NCBI GenBank assembly: GCA_030654175.1
Contig: JAURXZ010000019.1
Coordinates: 1 to 64,000 of the forward strand
Reading direction: 5' to 3'
DNA: 64,000 nt
DNA from: Bacteroidia bacterium
GTDB taxonomy: Bacteria > Bacteroidota > Bacteroidia > 2-12-FULL-35-15
Within the stretch, counting starts at the first letter, position 1. Each line of letters opens with the position of its first letter. The notes below the pieces were generated by a model. The model did not search any database, had not been told where the DNA came from, and saw nothing but the letters and a program-made list of their open reading frames with translations. This document shows positions 35,283 through 43,838 of the stretch, piece by piece. Position numbers and translations under genes: made by a program.

Positions 35283-35996
35283 ATGCGTAATACTACATCA
35301 AAATTATTCTTCAGTATTCTTTATCCTGCCTTATTTTTATTAATACTGTGGGGCATAAAATTATTTGAAACTGTTGAGAACGTAAATTTATCCTGGTATG
35401 GTTTATATCCTCGCACTTTTCATGGTTTATTTGGAATAATTACCTCCCCGTTATTACATGCCGATTTCTCCCATTTGATTGCCAATTCTGCCCCATTGTT
35501 GATCTTGGGGCCTGTTATTTTTTATTTTTATCGTTCAATTGCATTCCAGATATTTTTCTGGGTGTATTTAATGACAGGTATTTGGGTTTGGGCAATTGGA
35601 CGTGATGCTTACCACATTGGAGCCAGTGGAATTATTTATGGTTTTGTCACTTTTTTGTTTTTTAGTGGAGTATTTAGAAAAGATACCCGTTTACTTGCTT
35701 TATCCATGTTCGTTGTTTTTCTTTATGGTGGTACTGTTTGGGGGATATTACCACTGAGAAGCGGTATGTCATGGGAATCGCATTTACTGGGCGCTTTGGC
35801 CGGATTAACAACAGCCTACCATTTCCGTAAAGAAGGACCGGTTAGCCGTGTTTATGATTTTGGTGATGATGAAGAAAATGAGAAAATTGATGTAAGTGAA
35901 GATTACGAATCCTCTGAAACCGAGGACGAGCCTGCCGATGATACCACTATCACTTATAATTTTGTTCCAAAAGAAAAAGAGAAAGATCCCGAATAA
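35283..35996 (+). CDS. rhomboid family intramembrane serine protease
   Basis: A 237-residue polytopic membrane protease. Catalytic motifs in order: HLIANSAP (H64, N68, oxyanion side), GASG with nucleophile Ser115 (HIGASGIIYGF), and the catalytic His167 in SWESHLLGALAG. Six or so transmembrane segments span residues 10-180, followed by an acidic cytoplasmic tail (ENEKIDVSEDYESSETEDEPADD). Rhomboids cut transmembrane helices of substrate proteins; the substrate here is unknown. The tail of about 55 residues is longer than in GlpG-like minimal forms. Confidence 0.93.
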   Translation: MRNTTSKLFFSILYPALFLLILWGIKLFETVENVNLSWYGLYPRTFHGLFGIITSPLLHADFSHLIANSAPLLILGPVIFYFYRSIAFQIFFWVYLMTGIWVWAIGRDAYHIGASGIIYGFVTFLFFSGVFRKDTRLLALSMFVVFLYGGTVWGILPLRSGMSWESHLLGALAGLTTAYHFRKEGPVSRVYDFGDDEENEKIDVSEDYESSETEDEPADDTTITYNFVPKEKEKDPE

Positions 35997-36093
35997 TTTT
36001 TGTTTTTCTCCTTTTGCATTTATTTTGAAATCCAATATCTCCTTTTTTCTGTAAAACAGTATCAAACAGATAGTATTTATGCACTATTTTAGG

Positions 36094-36101
36094 TACCTTT
36101 G
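36094..36101 (+). promoter_or_regulatory. -7-like element (TACCTTTG) upstream of repeat copy C
   Basis: An exact TAnnTTTG match on the + strand, about 260 bp before the ABC-F start. No -33 TTG at the proper distance. If used, repeat copy C would lie in the leader. Confidence 0.3.
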
Positions 36102-36199
36102 TTGGCTGTTATTAGTTATGGGTAACGAATGTTTTTTTACGTATACTAAATAAAAAATTACTATTTGGAGTACCAAACATCCTTTGGGGCTATAAAGTT

Positions 36200-36291
36200 G
36201 CGTTAGGGATTGCAGCGTAAATCCTTTTCGTTTTAGAAAAGATTGCAGCGTAAAGCCCGTCCACTTTCTTTTTGGAGAAAGCGGAACGCCC
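36200..36291 (+). repeat. structured intergenic repeat, copy C (GCGTTAGGGATTG...AACGCCC family)
   Basis: Same conserved blocks as copies A and B. Hairpin 1: CTTTTC with GAAAAG (36224-36229/36236-36241). Hairpin 2: CCACTTTCT with AGAAAGCGG (36261-36269/36276-36284), one A-C mismatch. Located between the rhomboid and ABC-F genes. The open frame on the - strand across it is not treated as a gene. Confidence 0.85.
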
Positions 36292-36360
36292 AAAAACATA
36301 ATTTCGAAATTTCAAAAACTTATATCAACACCAAATTCATTTACTTAAAATTTTTAAAAA

Positions 36361-38295
36361 TTGAACTATCTATCAGTAGAATCCGTTTCAAAATCATACG
36401 GATCAAAAGTATTATTCGATAAAATAAGCTTTGGACTTAATCAGGGCCAGCGTATGGCGTTGATCGCTAAAAATGGTGCAGGAAAATCAACACTGCTTAA
36501 GATCATCACAGGCAAAGAGATATCAGACGGTGGTTCGGTTACCTTCCGAAAAGATATCACAGTTACTTACCTGGATCAAAATCCTTTGTTTGATGCAAAC
36601 AGCACTGTGATTGAAGCTATTTATAATACCGACAATCCAATGTTGAATGCCGTTCGCAATTATGAAACTGCTTTAACCGAATTCGAAAAAGATTATAATG
36701 ATAAAACGTCTGAACAGCTTGAGCTGTGCAGCGCACAGATGGATAAGCTGGAAGCCTGGGATTTTGAAGCGAAGGTGCATGAAATTTTGCAACGTTTGAA
36801 AATTGCTTTTCTGGATAAACAAATATCTACCCTTTCCGGTGGACAAAAAAAGCGTGTTGCATTAGCGAAAGTGCTGATTGATGAGCCTCATTTGCTTATA
36901 CTCGATGAGCCTACCAACCATCTGGATGTAGAAATGATCGAATGGCTGGAAAATTATTTGGTATCCAGAGATCTTACCTTATTACTTGTTACGCACGACC
37001 GCTATTTTTTAGATAGCGTTTGTACCGAAATTGTTGAGATAGACGCAGGTAAATTATTTCATTACAGGGGCAATTTTCAATATTTTGTTGAGAAAAAGGC
37101 TGAACGTGAAATGATGGAAAACAGTGAGATCGATAAAGCAAAAAATTTATACAAAAGAGAATTGGAATGGGTGCGTAAAATGCCCCGTGCTCGCGGTACT
37201 AAAGCGAAATATAGAGTAGACTCCTTTTACGAGGTAAAAGACAAAGCATTCAGCAAACAAACAGAAGAAAAATTGGTGCTGGGAGTTCAAATGTCTCGTA
37301 TTGGTGGTAAAATATTAGAATTCAATAAGATCAAAAAAGCGTTTGACGAAACAAAAATAATTAACGATTTTTCTTACATTTTCAAAAAAGGGGAGAAAAT
37401 TGGTGTTATTGGTAAAAATGGGGTTGGGAAATCCACTTTTTTGAATATGGTAATGGGCTTGGAGATGCCTGATTCCGGAAGTATTTCAACAGGTGAAACC
37501 ATAGTATTTGGGTATTATTCCCAGGAAGGTTTAAAACTCAATGAAGATAAACGAGTAATTGATGTGGTAAAGGATATTGCTGAATTTATTCCTTTGGCAG
37601 ATGGTTCTAAACTTTCGGCATCAGGCTTACTTACGAAGTTTTTGTTTCCCCCTGATGTACAATACGGCTTTGTTTCCAAGCTGAGTGGTGGCGAAAGACG
37701 GAGGTTATATTTAATGACCATTTTGATAACAAATCCTAATTTTTTGATCCTCGATGAGCCAACCAACGATTTGGATATTGTTACGCTAAGTGTATTGGAG
37801 GATTTTTTAACCAGTTTTCAGGGTTGCTTGCTTGTTGTAACACACGATCGTTACTTTATGGATAAAATGGTTGACCACTTGTTTGTGTTTGAAGGAGAGG
37901 GCGTTGTTCGTGATTTTCCGGGAAATTATACTGAATACAGGGATAAGAAAGAACAGGAGGAGAAAAAAATAGGGAAGGATGCCAAAGCAAGCCAACAGCA
38001 AACCGCTGCAAAGTCTGCTTCTATTGACGCTGCGCCTGTTTCATATACAGCCGATACAACTTCAAAAACGGCCACTCAAAAGAAAAAGTTAAGTTTTAAA
38101 GAAAAATTTGAATTCGAAGAGTTGGAAAAAGACATTGCTAAACTTGAAGCTCAAAAAGCTAAAATTACCGAAGACCTTAACACGAGTACTGATAACCATG
38201 ATGATATTGTAAAATGGACCGGTCAGATTGGCAATATCATTACTCAGCTTGACGAAAAATCTTTGCGTTGGTTGGAATTGAGTGAAGGGATTTAA
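36361..38295 (+). CDS. ABC-F family ATPase (Uup-like)
   Basis: A 644-residue soluble protein with two ABC domains and no membrane segments. Walker A: AKNGAGKSTLL near 35-46 and GKNGVGKSTFL near 350-361; signatures LSGGQKKR near 160 and LSGGERRR near 443; Walker B with the ABC-F LILDEPTN(H/D)LD in both. The inter-domain linker contains VRKMPRARGTKAKYR, and the C-terminus is a coiled coil (KEKFEFEELEKDIAKLEAQKAKITEDL) as in Uup. ABC-F proteins act on ribosomes, and some confer antibiotic resistance; the role here is unassigned. The start codon is TTG with no in-frame ATG before it. Confidence 0.92.
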   Translation: MNYLSVESVSKSYGSKVLFDKISFGLNQGQRMALIAKNGAGKSTLLKIITGKEISDGGSVTFRKDITVTYLDQNPLFDANSTVIEAIYNTDNPMLNAVRNYETALTEFEKDYNDKTSEQLELCSAQMDKLEAWDFEAKVHEILQRLKIAFLDKQISTLSGGQKKRVALAKVLIDEPHLLILDEPTNHLDVEMIEWLENYLVSRDLTLLLVTHDRYFLDSVCTEIVEIDAGKLFHYRGNFQYFVEKKAEREMMENSEIDKAKNLYKRELEWVRKMPRARGTKAKYRVDSFYEVKDKAFSKQTEEKLVLGVQMSRIGGKILEFNKIKKAFDETKIINDFSYIFKKGEKIGVIGKNGVGKSTFLNMVMGLEMPDSGSISTGETIVFGYYSQEGLKLNEDKRVIDVVKDIAEFIPLADGSKLSASGLLTKFLFPPDVQYGFVSKLSGGERRRLYLMTILITNPNFLILDEPTNDLDIVTLSVLEDFLTSFQGCLLVVTHDRYFMDKMVDHLFVFEGEGVVRDFPGNYTEYRDKKEQEEKKIGKDAKASQQQTAAKSASIDAAPVSYTADTTSKTATQKKKLSFKEKFEFEELEKDIAKLEAQKAKITEDLNTSTDNHDDIVKWTGQIGNIITQLDEKSLRWLELSEGI

Positions 38296-38793
38296 TTGTT
38301 TCAATCGGTAATAGGTTTTTGAATGCTGAAGTTCGATTGAAAAAGCGAGTTTTTCATGATATATCTCTAAAAAATTAATTCTAAAGGCCCTTTGATTCCA
38401 ATCAAAGTAGTATCTCATTTATCATTCCCGATCTTTTTGGAGGGATGTTTTTTCTAAATATAATTACCACAGCTCTTAAGCCCCCTCTTTAAAAGAGATG
38501 GGGCGGATGAGCCTTTTTCCTGCAAAAAACACCTTTTGCCCCAGACAGCCTTCCCGATATTGTTCAATGAACATTTTTATTCCTTTAGAAATGCTCTGCA
38601 ATAAATTTTACAAACCTCAAAAAAGGAACCCTCGATAAAAAATAAAAAATAATCAAAAGAAACAAAAATTATAAACAAAATTTCGTAGTTTCGTAGTAAA
38701 CATAAAATAAGAATAATAAGTTCCCAAGATAAGCCGTGAAATTTGTATGGTAATCCATTTGAAAATTTACAATTTCGGAACGTTTAAAAGAAT
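38296..38793 (+). other. intergenic region between ABC-F and the type B locus
   Basis: 498 bp without a gene. It holds a CCCCCTCTTT...GGGGCGG hairpin at about 38481 and two TTTCGTAG words near 38682-38694, one as TAGTTTCG, a -7-like variant 100 bp from the next ATG. Nothing else recognisable. Confidence 0.5.
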
Positions 38794-39558
38794 ATGATAA
38801 ATAAAATACTTAAACTATCCTTTCTTTGCCTTTTAACGCTGGGGTTGCATCATACCGCAGCAGCACAAGTGCAAAATGTTCCTCCAATGCGCCAGGTTTT
38901 GGGCACAGCAGGTGGTTCCGGGACTTTCCCCTGGGGTACGATTGATTATACTGTTGGAGAAGTGATGGTAACATCCGATTCAACTGCTTCTCCGTTTTCC
39001 AGTGTTAAATGGTTAACACAAGGTTTTCAGCAACCTGAAGATAATGCATTTAGTGTTGAAGCCGTTGGCGTAAACTCTACTTGTATTGGAGCAAGCAATG
39101 GAAGTGCTAATTTATCAGTAATTAATAATTCCGGGACAGTAACTTACAGTTGGCAAAACTCCGCTTTCGGACCTAAATTTTTATTTGAAGATCTTGCTCC
39201 CGGAACCTATTCTTACGTTGTTAAAGACGGAAATTTTTCTATTCCGGGTACTGTAACCATCACCGAAGATCAGGTGGATTGCGGAGCGCAATTAGTTATT
39301 TATAAAGGGATCACACCCAATCAGGATGGTCATAATGATAATTGGCAAATAGATGGAATCACCAATTTTAAAACAAATATTGTTTCTATTTACAACCGTT
39401 GGGGTGATTTGGTTTGGACAAAGAAAAATTATGATAATGAATCAGTAGTTTGGGATGGGAAAAATACAAAGGATTCCAATTTGCCCGATGCAACCTATTT
39501 TTATATTATTGAAGCTGGTGGAAAAGTTTATAAAGGCTGGGTGGAATTAACTCATTAA
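38794..39558 (+). CDS. T9SS type B (CHU_C) secreted protein with SprB-like repeat
   Basis: A 254-residue secreted protein. Signal peptide ends AAAQ near residue 25. A short mid-section resembles the SprB repeat (STCIGASNGSANLSV...VTYSWQNS, then APGTYSYVVKD). The C-terminal 80 residues are a type B T9SS sorting domain: GITPNQDGHNDNWQIDGI, VSIYNRWGDLVW, VWDGKNTKDSNLPDATYFYII. Such proteins are secreted and stay at the surface. Adjacent PorP/SprF and OmpA-like genes downstream suggest a shared export or anchoring unit. Confidence 0.88.
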   Translation: MINKILKLSFLCLLTLGLHHTAAAQVQNVPPMRQVLGTAGGSGTFPWGTIDYTVGEVMVTSDSTASPFSSVKWLTQGFQQPEDNAFSVEAVGVNSTCIGASNGSANLSVINNSGTVTYSWQNSAFGPKFLFEDLAPGTYSYVVKDGNFSIPGTVTITEDQVDCGAQLVIYKGITPNQDGHNDNWQIDGITNFKTNIVSIYNRWGDLVWTKKNYDNESVVWDGKNTKDSNLPDATYFYIIEAGGKVYKGWVELTH

Positions 39559-39563
39559 AAGGT

Positions 39564-39596
39564 CTCTTCTCTTAATTCCATAACAAAGGAGAAGAG
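39564..39596. repeat. CTCTTCTC/GAGAAGAG hairpin between the type B gene and the PorP gene
   Basis: 8-bp arms around a 17-base loop, in the 60-bp gap. It could be a weak terminator or a dispersed hairpin. Confidence 0.45.
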
Positions 39597-39618
39597 GCGA
39601 GATGTAAAAAAGGATACA

Positions 39619-40599
39619 ATGAAAAGGGTAACAAATATTGGGGCTATGCGTGGGTTCTTTTCCCTTTCAAAGAGGCTTGGAAGCGTGTTTTCTGTTTTGC
39701 TGCTCCTCCCAATAGGGGAAGCCGGGCTGAGCTTTGCTCAACAAGATCCTCAATACAGCCAATACATGTTTAACCAATTGTCTATTAATCCTGCTTATGC
39801 AGGAAGCAAAGAAGGCTTGAGTACCGCTGTTTTTTTACGTAACCAATGGACGGGAATTGATGGTGCGCCAAAAACGGAAACAATCACTATCCATGGCCCC
39901 ATGCGCAAAAAGAAAGCAGGTCTGGGTTTCACTGTTATTGCGGATCAGCTGGGACCTAAAAAGAGTATAGGCGCTTTAGGTTCCTACGCATATCGTATTA
40001 AGATCAGGGACGGGAAATTATCCATGGGATTGCGTTTTGGTATCTACCAATACAGCTATAATTACAATCTTGAAAATTTCTATAAAGACCCTCTCGATAA
40101 ATACAATGGGTATAACGCCTCGGTTATTGTTCCTACTGCTGATGCTGGATTATATTACTATACAAATTCAATGTATGCAGGCTTTAGTGCAACTCACTTA
40201 TATAGTGGCCGTTTAACAAGTGTTGATAATCTGAATGGGACAGACTCTCAATTATCACCCCACTTGTTTTTCACGGGTGGTAAAGCTTTGCTAATTTCAA
40301 AAAAATTAATTTTTAGTCCTTCATGTATGATCAAAGCCGCGAAAGGTTCACCGGCCTCTGCTGATCTTAATTTTAGTTTTTTGCTTGAAAATCGTTTATG
40401 GCTTGGTCTCTCTCTGCGTTCAAGATATGGAATAGTTGCTTATACTCAATTTAATATTACCGACAAATTTAAGATAGGTTATGCTTTTGATCTGGGGATC
40501 AATAAAATAGGCAGGGCTAGTGGTGGTAGCCATGAGATAATGTTAAGTTATGATTTTAAAATTTCAAAACCGAACTTTTTTTCACCCCGGTATTTTTAA
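39619..40599 (+). CDS. PorP/SprF family T9SS outer-membrane protein
   Basis: A 326-residue outer-membrane beta-barrel of the PorP/SprF family. The mature start QDPQYSQYMFNQLSINPAYAGSKEGLS is the family signature, then a barrel-like region with GLGFTVIADQLGPKKSIGALGSYAYRI. Family members are needed for secretion of type B sorting-domain proteins, often those encoded next to them, and several such proteins flank this gene. The predicted signal peptide is unusually long (about 40 residues, to FAQ) and includes GFFSLSKRLGSVFSVLLLLPIGEAGL; the leading MKRVTN is odd for this family and might derive from inserted repeat DNA. Confidence 0.92.
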   Translation: MKRVTNIGAMRGFFSLSKRLGSVFSVLLLLPIGEAGLSFAQQDPQYSQYMFNQLSINPAYAGSKEGLSTAVFLRNQWTGIDGAPKTETITIHGPMRKKKAGLGFTVIADQLGPKKSIGALGSYAYRIKIRDGKLSMGLRFGIYQYSYNYNLENFYKDPLDKYNGYNASVIVPTADAGLYYYTNSMYAGFSATHLYSGRLTSVDNLNGTDSQLSPHLFFTGGKALLISKKLIFSPSCMIKAAKGSPASADLNFSFLLENRLWLGLSLRSRYGIVAYTQFNITDKFKIGYAFDLGINKIGRASGGSHEIMLSYDFKISKPNFFSPRYF

Positions 40600-40720
40600 A
40601 ATTGATTTGTTCAGCACTTTTTTTTTAACTGCTTAATTCATATTAAATACCGCATATTACTTATTACATATTTACATAATACATAATACATAATACATAA
40701 TGCTTTTTTTTCGTCAATTT

Positions 40721-43381
40721 ATGAAAATATCATTCTTCCACATATTTTTATTTCTATTTATCTGCACTTCCTCTTTTGCACAGCTTGAGAAAGCCAATAA
40801 ATACTATACTAACAAAGAATATTCATTGGCCATCAAGCAATACGAGAATATTTTAAAAAAGGATGAAAGCCCCGAAGCACTTGAAAAAATAGCCAACTCC
40901 TACCGCTTAATAAAAAATTATAAACAAGCCGAATTATATTATGCCAGGCTGATGAACCAGAAAAATGTTAGTCCCATCAATCATCTTTATTATGGGATGG
41001 TACTTAAAAGCAATAATAAAATTGATGAAGCTAAAGCGGAATTTAAAGCCTATTCTATAGCAGTGCCCGATGATAAGATTGGAAAGTTGTTAATGAAATC
41101 GTGTGATGATATTAAATTACTTACAAAAAAAGCAAATCAGTTTGATGTAAGTCTTGTTTCAACTATCAATACAGAGCAATCCGAATTTTCCCCGGTATTC
41201 TTTAAGAATCAACTTGTTTTTATATCTGATAGGAATAAAAACCTGATGAATGAAAAAGAAAATTTTCTTCATGTATATTTTAGTGAAATGAAAAAAGGAT
41301 CTGATGGAGCTGCTCAGTTTTCGGAGGAAGTGAAACCTTTCCCTTGGCCTGTAAACTCCGATTTCCATGATGGTCCGGTAAGTTTTAATACCGAACAAAA
41401 TATGGTTCTTATTACCCACGTGGATCTGTTTAATAATAAAGACAAAAAATTTGTGAACCGTACTAAATTGTATTTTTCTTCTTTAAAAGATAACAAATGG
41501 TCTAAGGTAAAACCATTTCAATACAATAGTGATGAATTTTCTGTAGCACATGGACGTTTTTCAACCGATGGCCAGAAACTTTTCTTTGCTTCTGACATGC
41601 CCGGTGGACAGGGAGGTATGGATATTTACGTTTGTGAAAAAAATGGTGAAAATTGGGGTACACCTCAAAATTTGGGTAACAAAATAAATACTGCCGGTGA
41701 TGAGGTGTTCCCTTATTTGCGTAAAGACGAGGTTTTATATTTTTCTTCCACTGCACATGCTGGTTTTGGCGGGCTTGATGTTTTCTCCGCAACAAATGTA
41801 AAGGGTAAATATTCAAATGTGAAAAATCTTGGAGCCCTCCTGAATTCATCTGCTGACGATTTTGGAATTGTTTTTTCTGATGATTATAATACCGGTTATT
41901 TTTCATCTGACAGAACGGGAGGGAAAGGAAGTGATGACATATACAGTTTCTCCGCACTTAATAAATCAGTTACTATTTCAGGTAAAATAGTGATAAGTCA
42001 GAATCTCAATACCCCTTTAAAAAATAATGACATAATGCTTTTATCCGAGGGCGGGCAAATTTTAAATATGTCTTCAACGGATAGTAAAGGTTTCTTTAAA
42101 TTCGAGGATCTGGATCCTGATAAAAAATACCTGATAAAGTTGGATGACTCCGGTCCTAAATTTGTTGCTAAAGCAAAATATTATTTAGCAAATGAAAAGG
42201 AAGTTTTTATTCGCGAAACAGGTATTGATGGAAAAGGTGGGAAACTTGTATTCCGCAATTTGCCGGCCGATCCAAATGCTTTGCCCGAAATTTCTATAGA
42301 TGGAGTAACTTTTGCCGGTAATTTACTAGTTGGGAAAAATTCAACAAAACCATTAACAAATACCAAGGTTAATTTGTTGAATGAAAAAGGCGAAATAGTA
42401 CAAACTGTGTACACCAATTCTTTTGGTTCATTTGTATTCACAAATTTACCTTCGGATCAAAATTTTTTAGTGAAAGTGGATGAGAACGATACTCAATTAC
42501 CTGCAAATACTAAAATTATTATGACCAATAAAAGCGGTAAAGAAATGCAGGCAACCTCTTCCGGAGATAAAGGCAGTTTTAAATTTTCATTTCTTGCCTC
42601 AGATAAAACTACCTTAAAATTAATGGAAGTGGAAGATACCGAATTGCGCCTTGATTTTAAAGGGAAGTTAGTTTCAGACGATAAAACCCCCTTGGCAAAT
42701 TCAACAGTTAATTTAGTGAACGAAAAAGGAGAAGTGCTACAAACTACTAAAACCGATGCGTTCGGGGCTTTTAAATTTGAAAACCTTCCGGCCGATCAAC
42801 ATGTTCTGTTTCAACTTGACGAAACAGATACACAACTGAAAAAATTGAAAAAAATATATTTAACGGATAATAAAGATATTGTTGTTAAAGAGATCGTTCG
42901 CAATAGCGGTGCATTTAAGTTCGAAATATTGCCGAGTGAAAAACAAAAACTGGGCATTGTGTATGTTGACGATCCATGGTTGAAAGTTTTGCAATTGAAA
43001 ACCAGTGCTAATAAACAGGATCTGAAGATCATTGAAAATATATATTACGAGTATAGTAAATATGAAGTAACAGCGGAAGCTTCAAAAATTTTATATAAAG
43101 TAATTGATATTATGGAAAAAGATCCACAGCTGGTGATTGAAATTTCATCGCATACCGATTCTCGTTCTTCTTCCGAAACCAATATGAAACGCTCCAAGCA
43201 GCGTGCAGATGCTGCTGTAGATTATATTATAAATAACGGGATTTCTAAAGATCGGATTTCCGGTAAAGGGTATGGTGAAAGTAAATTGATCAATAGGTGT
43301 ATTGATGGAGTTGAATGTACCGAAGAAGAACACGCCAAAAATCGTAGAACTGAATTTAAAGTATCACGTAAAGAAAAATAA
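40721..43381 (+). CDS. OmpA-family protein with TPR, PD40 and Cna-type repeats (PorE-like)
   Basis: 886 residues. Signal peptide MKISFFHIFLFLFICTSSFAQ; N-terminal TPRs (about 20-130); PD40/WD40-like blades (about 140-420) with FSTDGQKLFFASDMPGGQGGMDIYV and SSDRTGGKGSDDIYSF; three regulatory beta-sandwich repeats (about 430-680) with TVNLVNEKGEVLQT-type cores; a C-terminal OmpA domain with SSHTDSRSSSETNMKRSKQRADAAVDYI and NRRTEFKVSRKEK, which binds peptidoglycan. This layout matches the T9SS accessory PorE. An ATG 7 codons upstream (40700) is possible, but the signal peptide fits better at 40721. Confidence 0.88.
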   Translation: MKISFFHIFLFLFICTSSFAQLEKANKYYTNKEYSLAIKQYENILKKDESPEALEKIANSYRLIKNYKQAELYYARLMNQKNVSPINHLYYGMVLKSNNKIDEAKAEFKAYSIAVPDDKIGKLLMKSCDDIKLLTKKANQFDVSLVSTINTEQSEFSPVFFKNQLVFISDRNKNLMNEKENFLHVYFSEMKKGSDGAAQFSEEVKPFPWPVNSDFHDGPVSFNTEQNMVLITHVDLFNNKDKKFVNRTKLYFSSLKDNKWSKVKPFQYNSDEFSVAHGRFSTDGQKLFFASDMPGGQGGMDIYVCEKNGENWGTPQNLGNKINTAGDEVFPYLRKDEVLYFSSTAHAGFGGLDVFSATNVKGKYSNVKNLGALLNSSADDFGIVFSDDYNTGYFSSDRTGGKGSDDIYSFSALNKSVTISGKIVISQNLNTPLKNNDIMLLSEGGQILNMSSTDSKGFFKFEDLDPDKKYLIKLDDSGPKFVAKAKYYLANEKEVFIRETGIDGKGGKLVFRNLPADPNALPEISIDGVTFAGNLLVGKNSTKPLTNTKVNLLNEKGEIVQTVYTNSFGSFVFTNLPSDQNFLVKVDENDTQLPANTKIIMTNKSGKEMQATSSGDKGSFKFSFLASDKTTLKLMEVEDTELRLDFKGKLVSDDKTPLANSTVNLVNEKGEVLQTTKTDAFGAFKFENLPADQHVLFQLDETDTQLKKLKKIYLTDNKDIVVKEIVRNSGAFKFEILPSEKQKLGIVYVDDPWLKVLQLKTSANKQDLKIIENIYYEYSKYEVTAEASKILYKVIDIMEKDPQLVIEISSHTDSRSSSETNMKRSKQRADAAVDYIINNGISKDRISGKGYGESKLINRCIDGVECTEEEHAKNRRTEFKVSRKEK

Positions 43382-43838
43382 TTCCCCAAGGTTATTATCG
43401 TAACCTAAATCTTGCATTGCTTAAGGTTTAGTTGATTATTGACTTTTCGAGCACATTTTGTATTAGACTTTATATAAGCTAAAATACATTGTAATGTTTA
43501 CAAAGAAATTGATGGTTAAAATGGGTACACACAATTTTTTCGACAAGCTCGAAATTACCACGCGCGCAGTCATTTCGAGCTTGTCGAGAAAGTGCGGCTG
43601 ATTGCCTTAACACTTTAACTTATATAAAGTCTGTTAGGTAACAACCCTTTCCTATAAAAAGGCCATTTGCATTTTTTTAAATTATTTCCCGGTTTCCCAA
43701 TCACATAAAAGCAAAATATAATGCAACTTAAAACGCATTAATTGCATCTTGGTTATAATCTAAAAAGCCTTAGCCGAATTCTTTTTTGTAACGAAAAAAT
43801 CAATATATTTATCTCAGTTTAAAACAAAATATTCCAAC
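43382..43838. other. intergenic region between the OmpA gene and the large type B gene
   Basis: 457 bp without a gene. It contains one long imperfect inverted repeat (entered separately at 43540-43587). The rest is AT-rich with no promoter of convincing spacing. Confidence 0.5.
43540..43587. repeat. TCGACAAGCTCGAAAT inverted repeat
   Basis: TCGACAAGCTCGAAAT and its exact complement ATTTCGAGCTTGTCGA, 16-bp arms around a 16-base spacer containing CGCGCGC. A transposon-end-like dispersed repeat type; no transposase nearby. Confidence 0.7.

Noticed and set aside
36084-36299. Open frame of 71 codons on - strand
   Set aside because: Overlaps structured repeat copy C; Cys/Phe-rich translation without family features.
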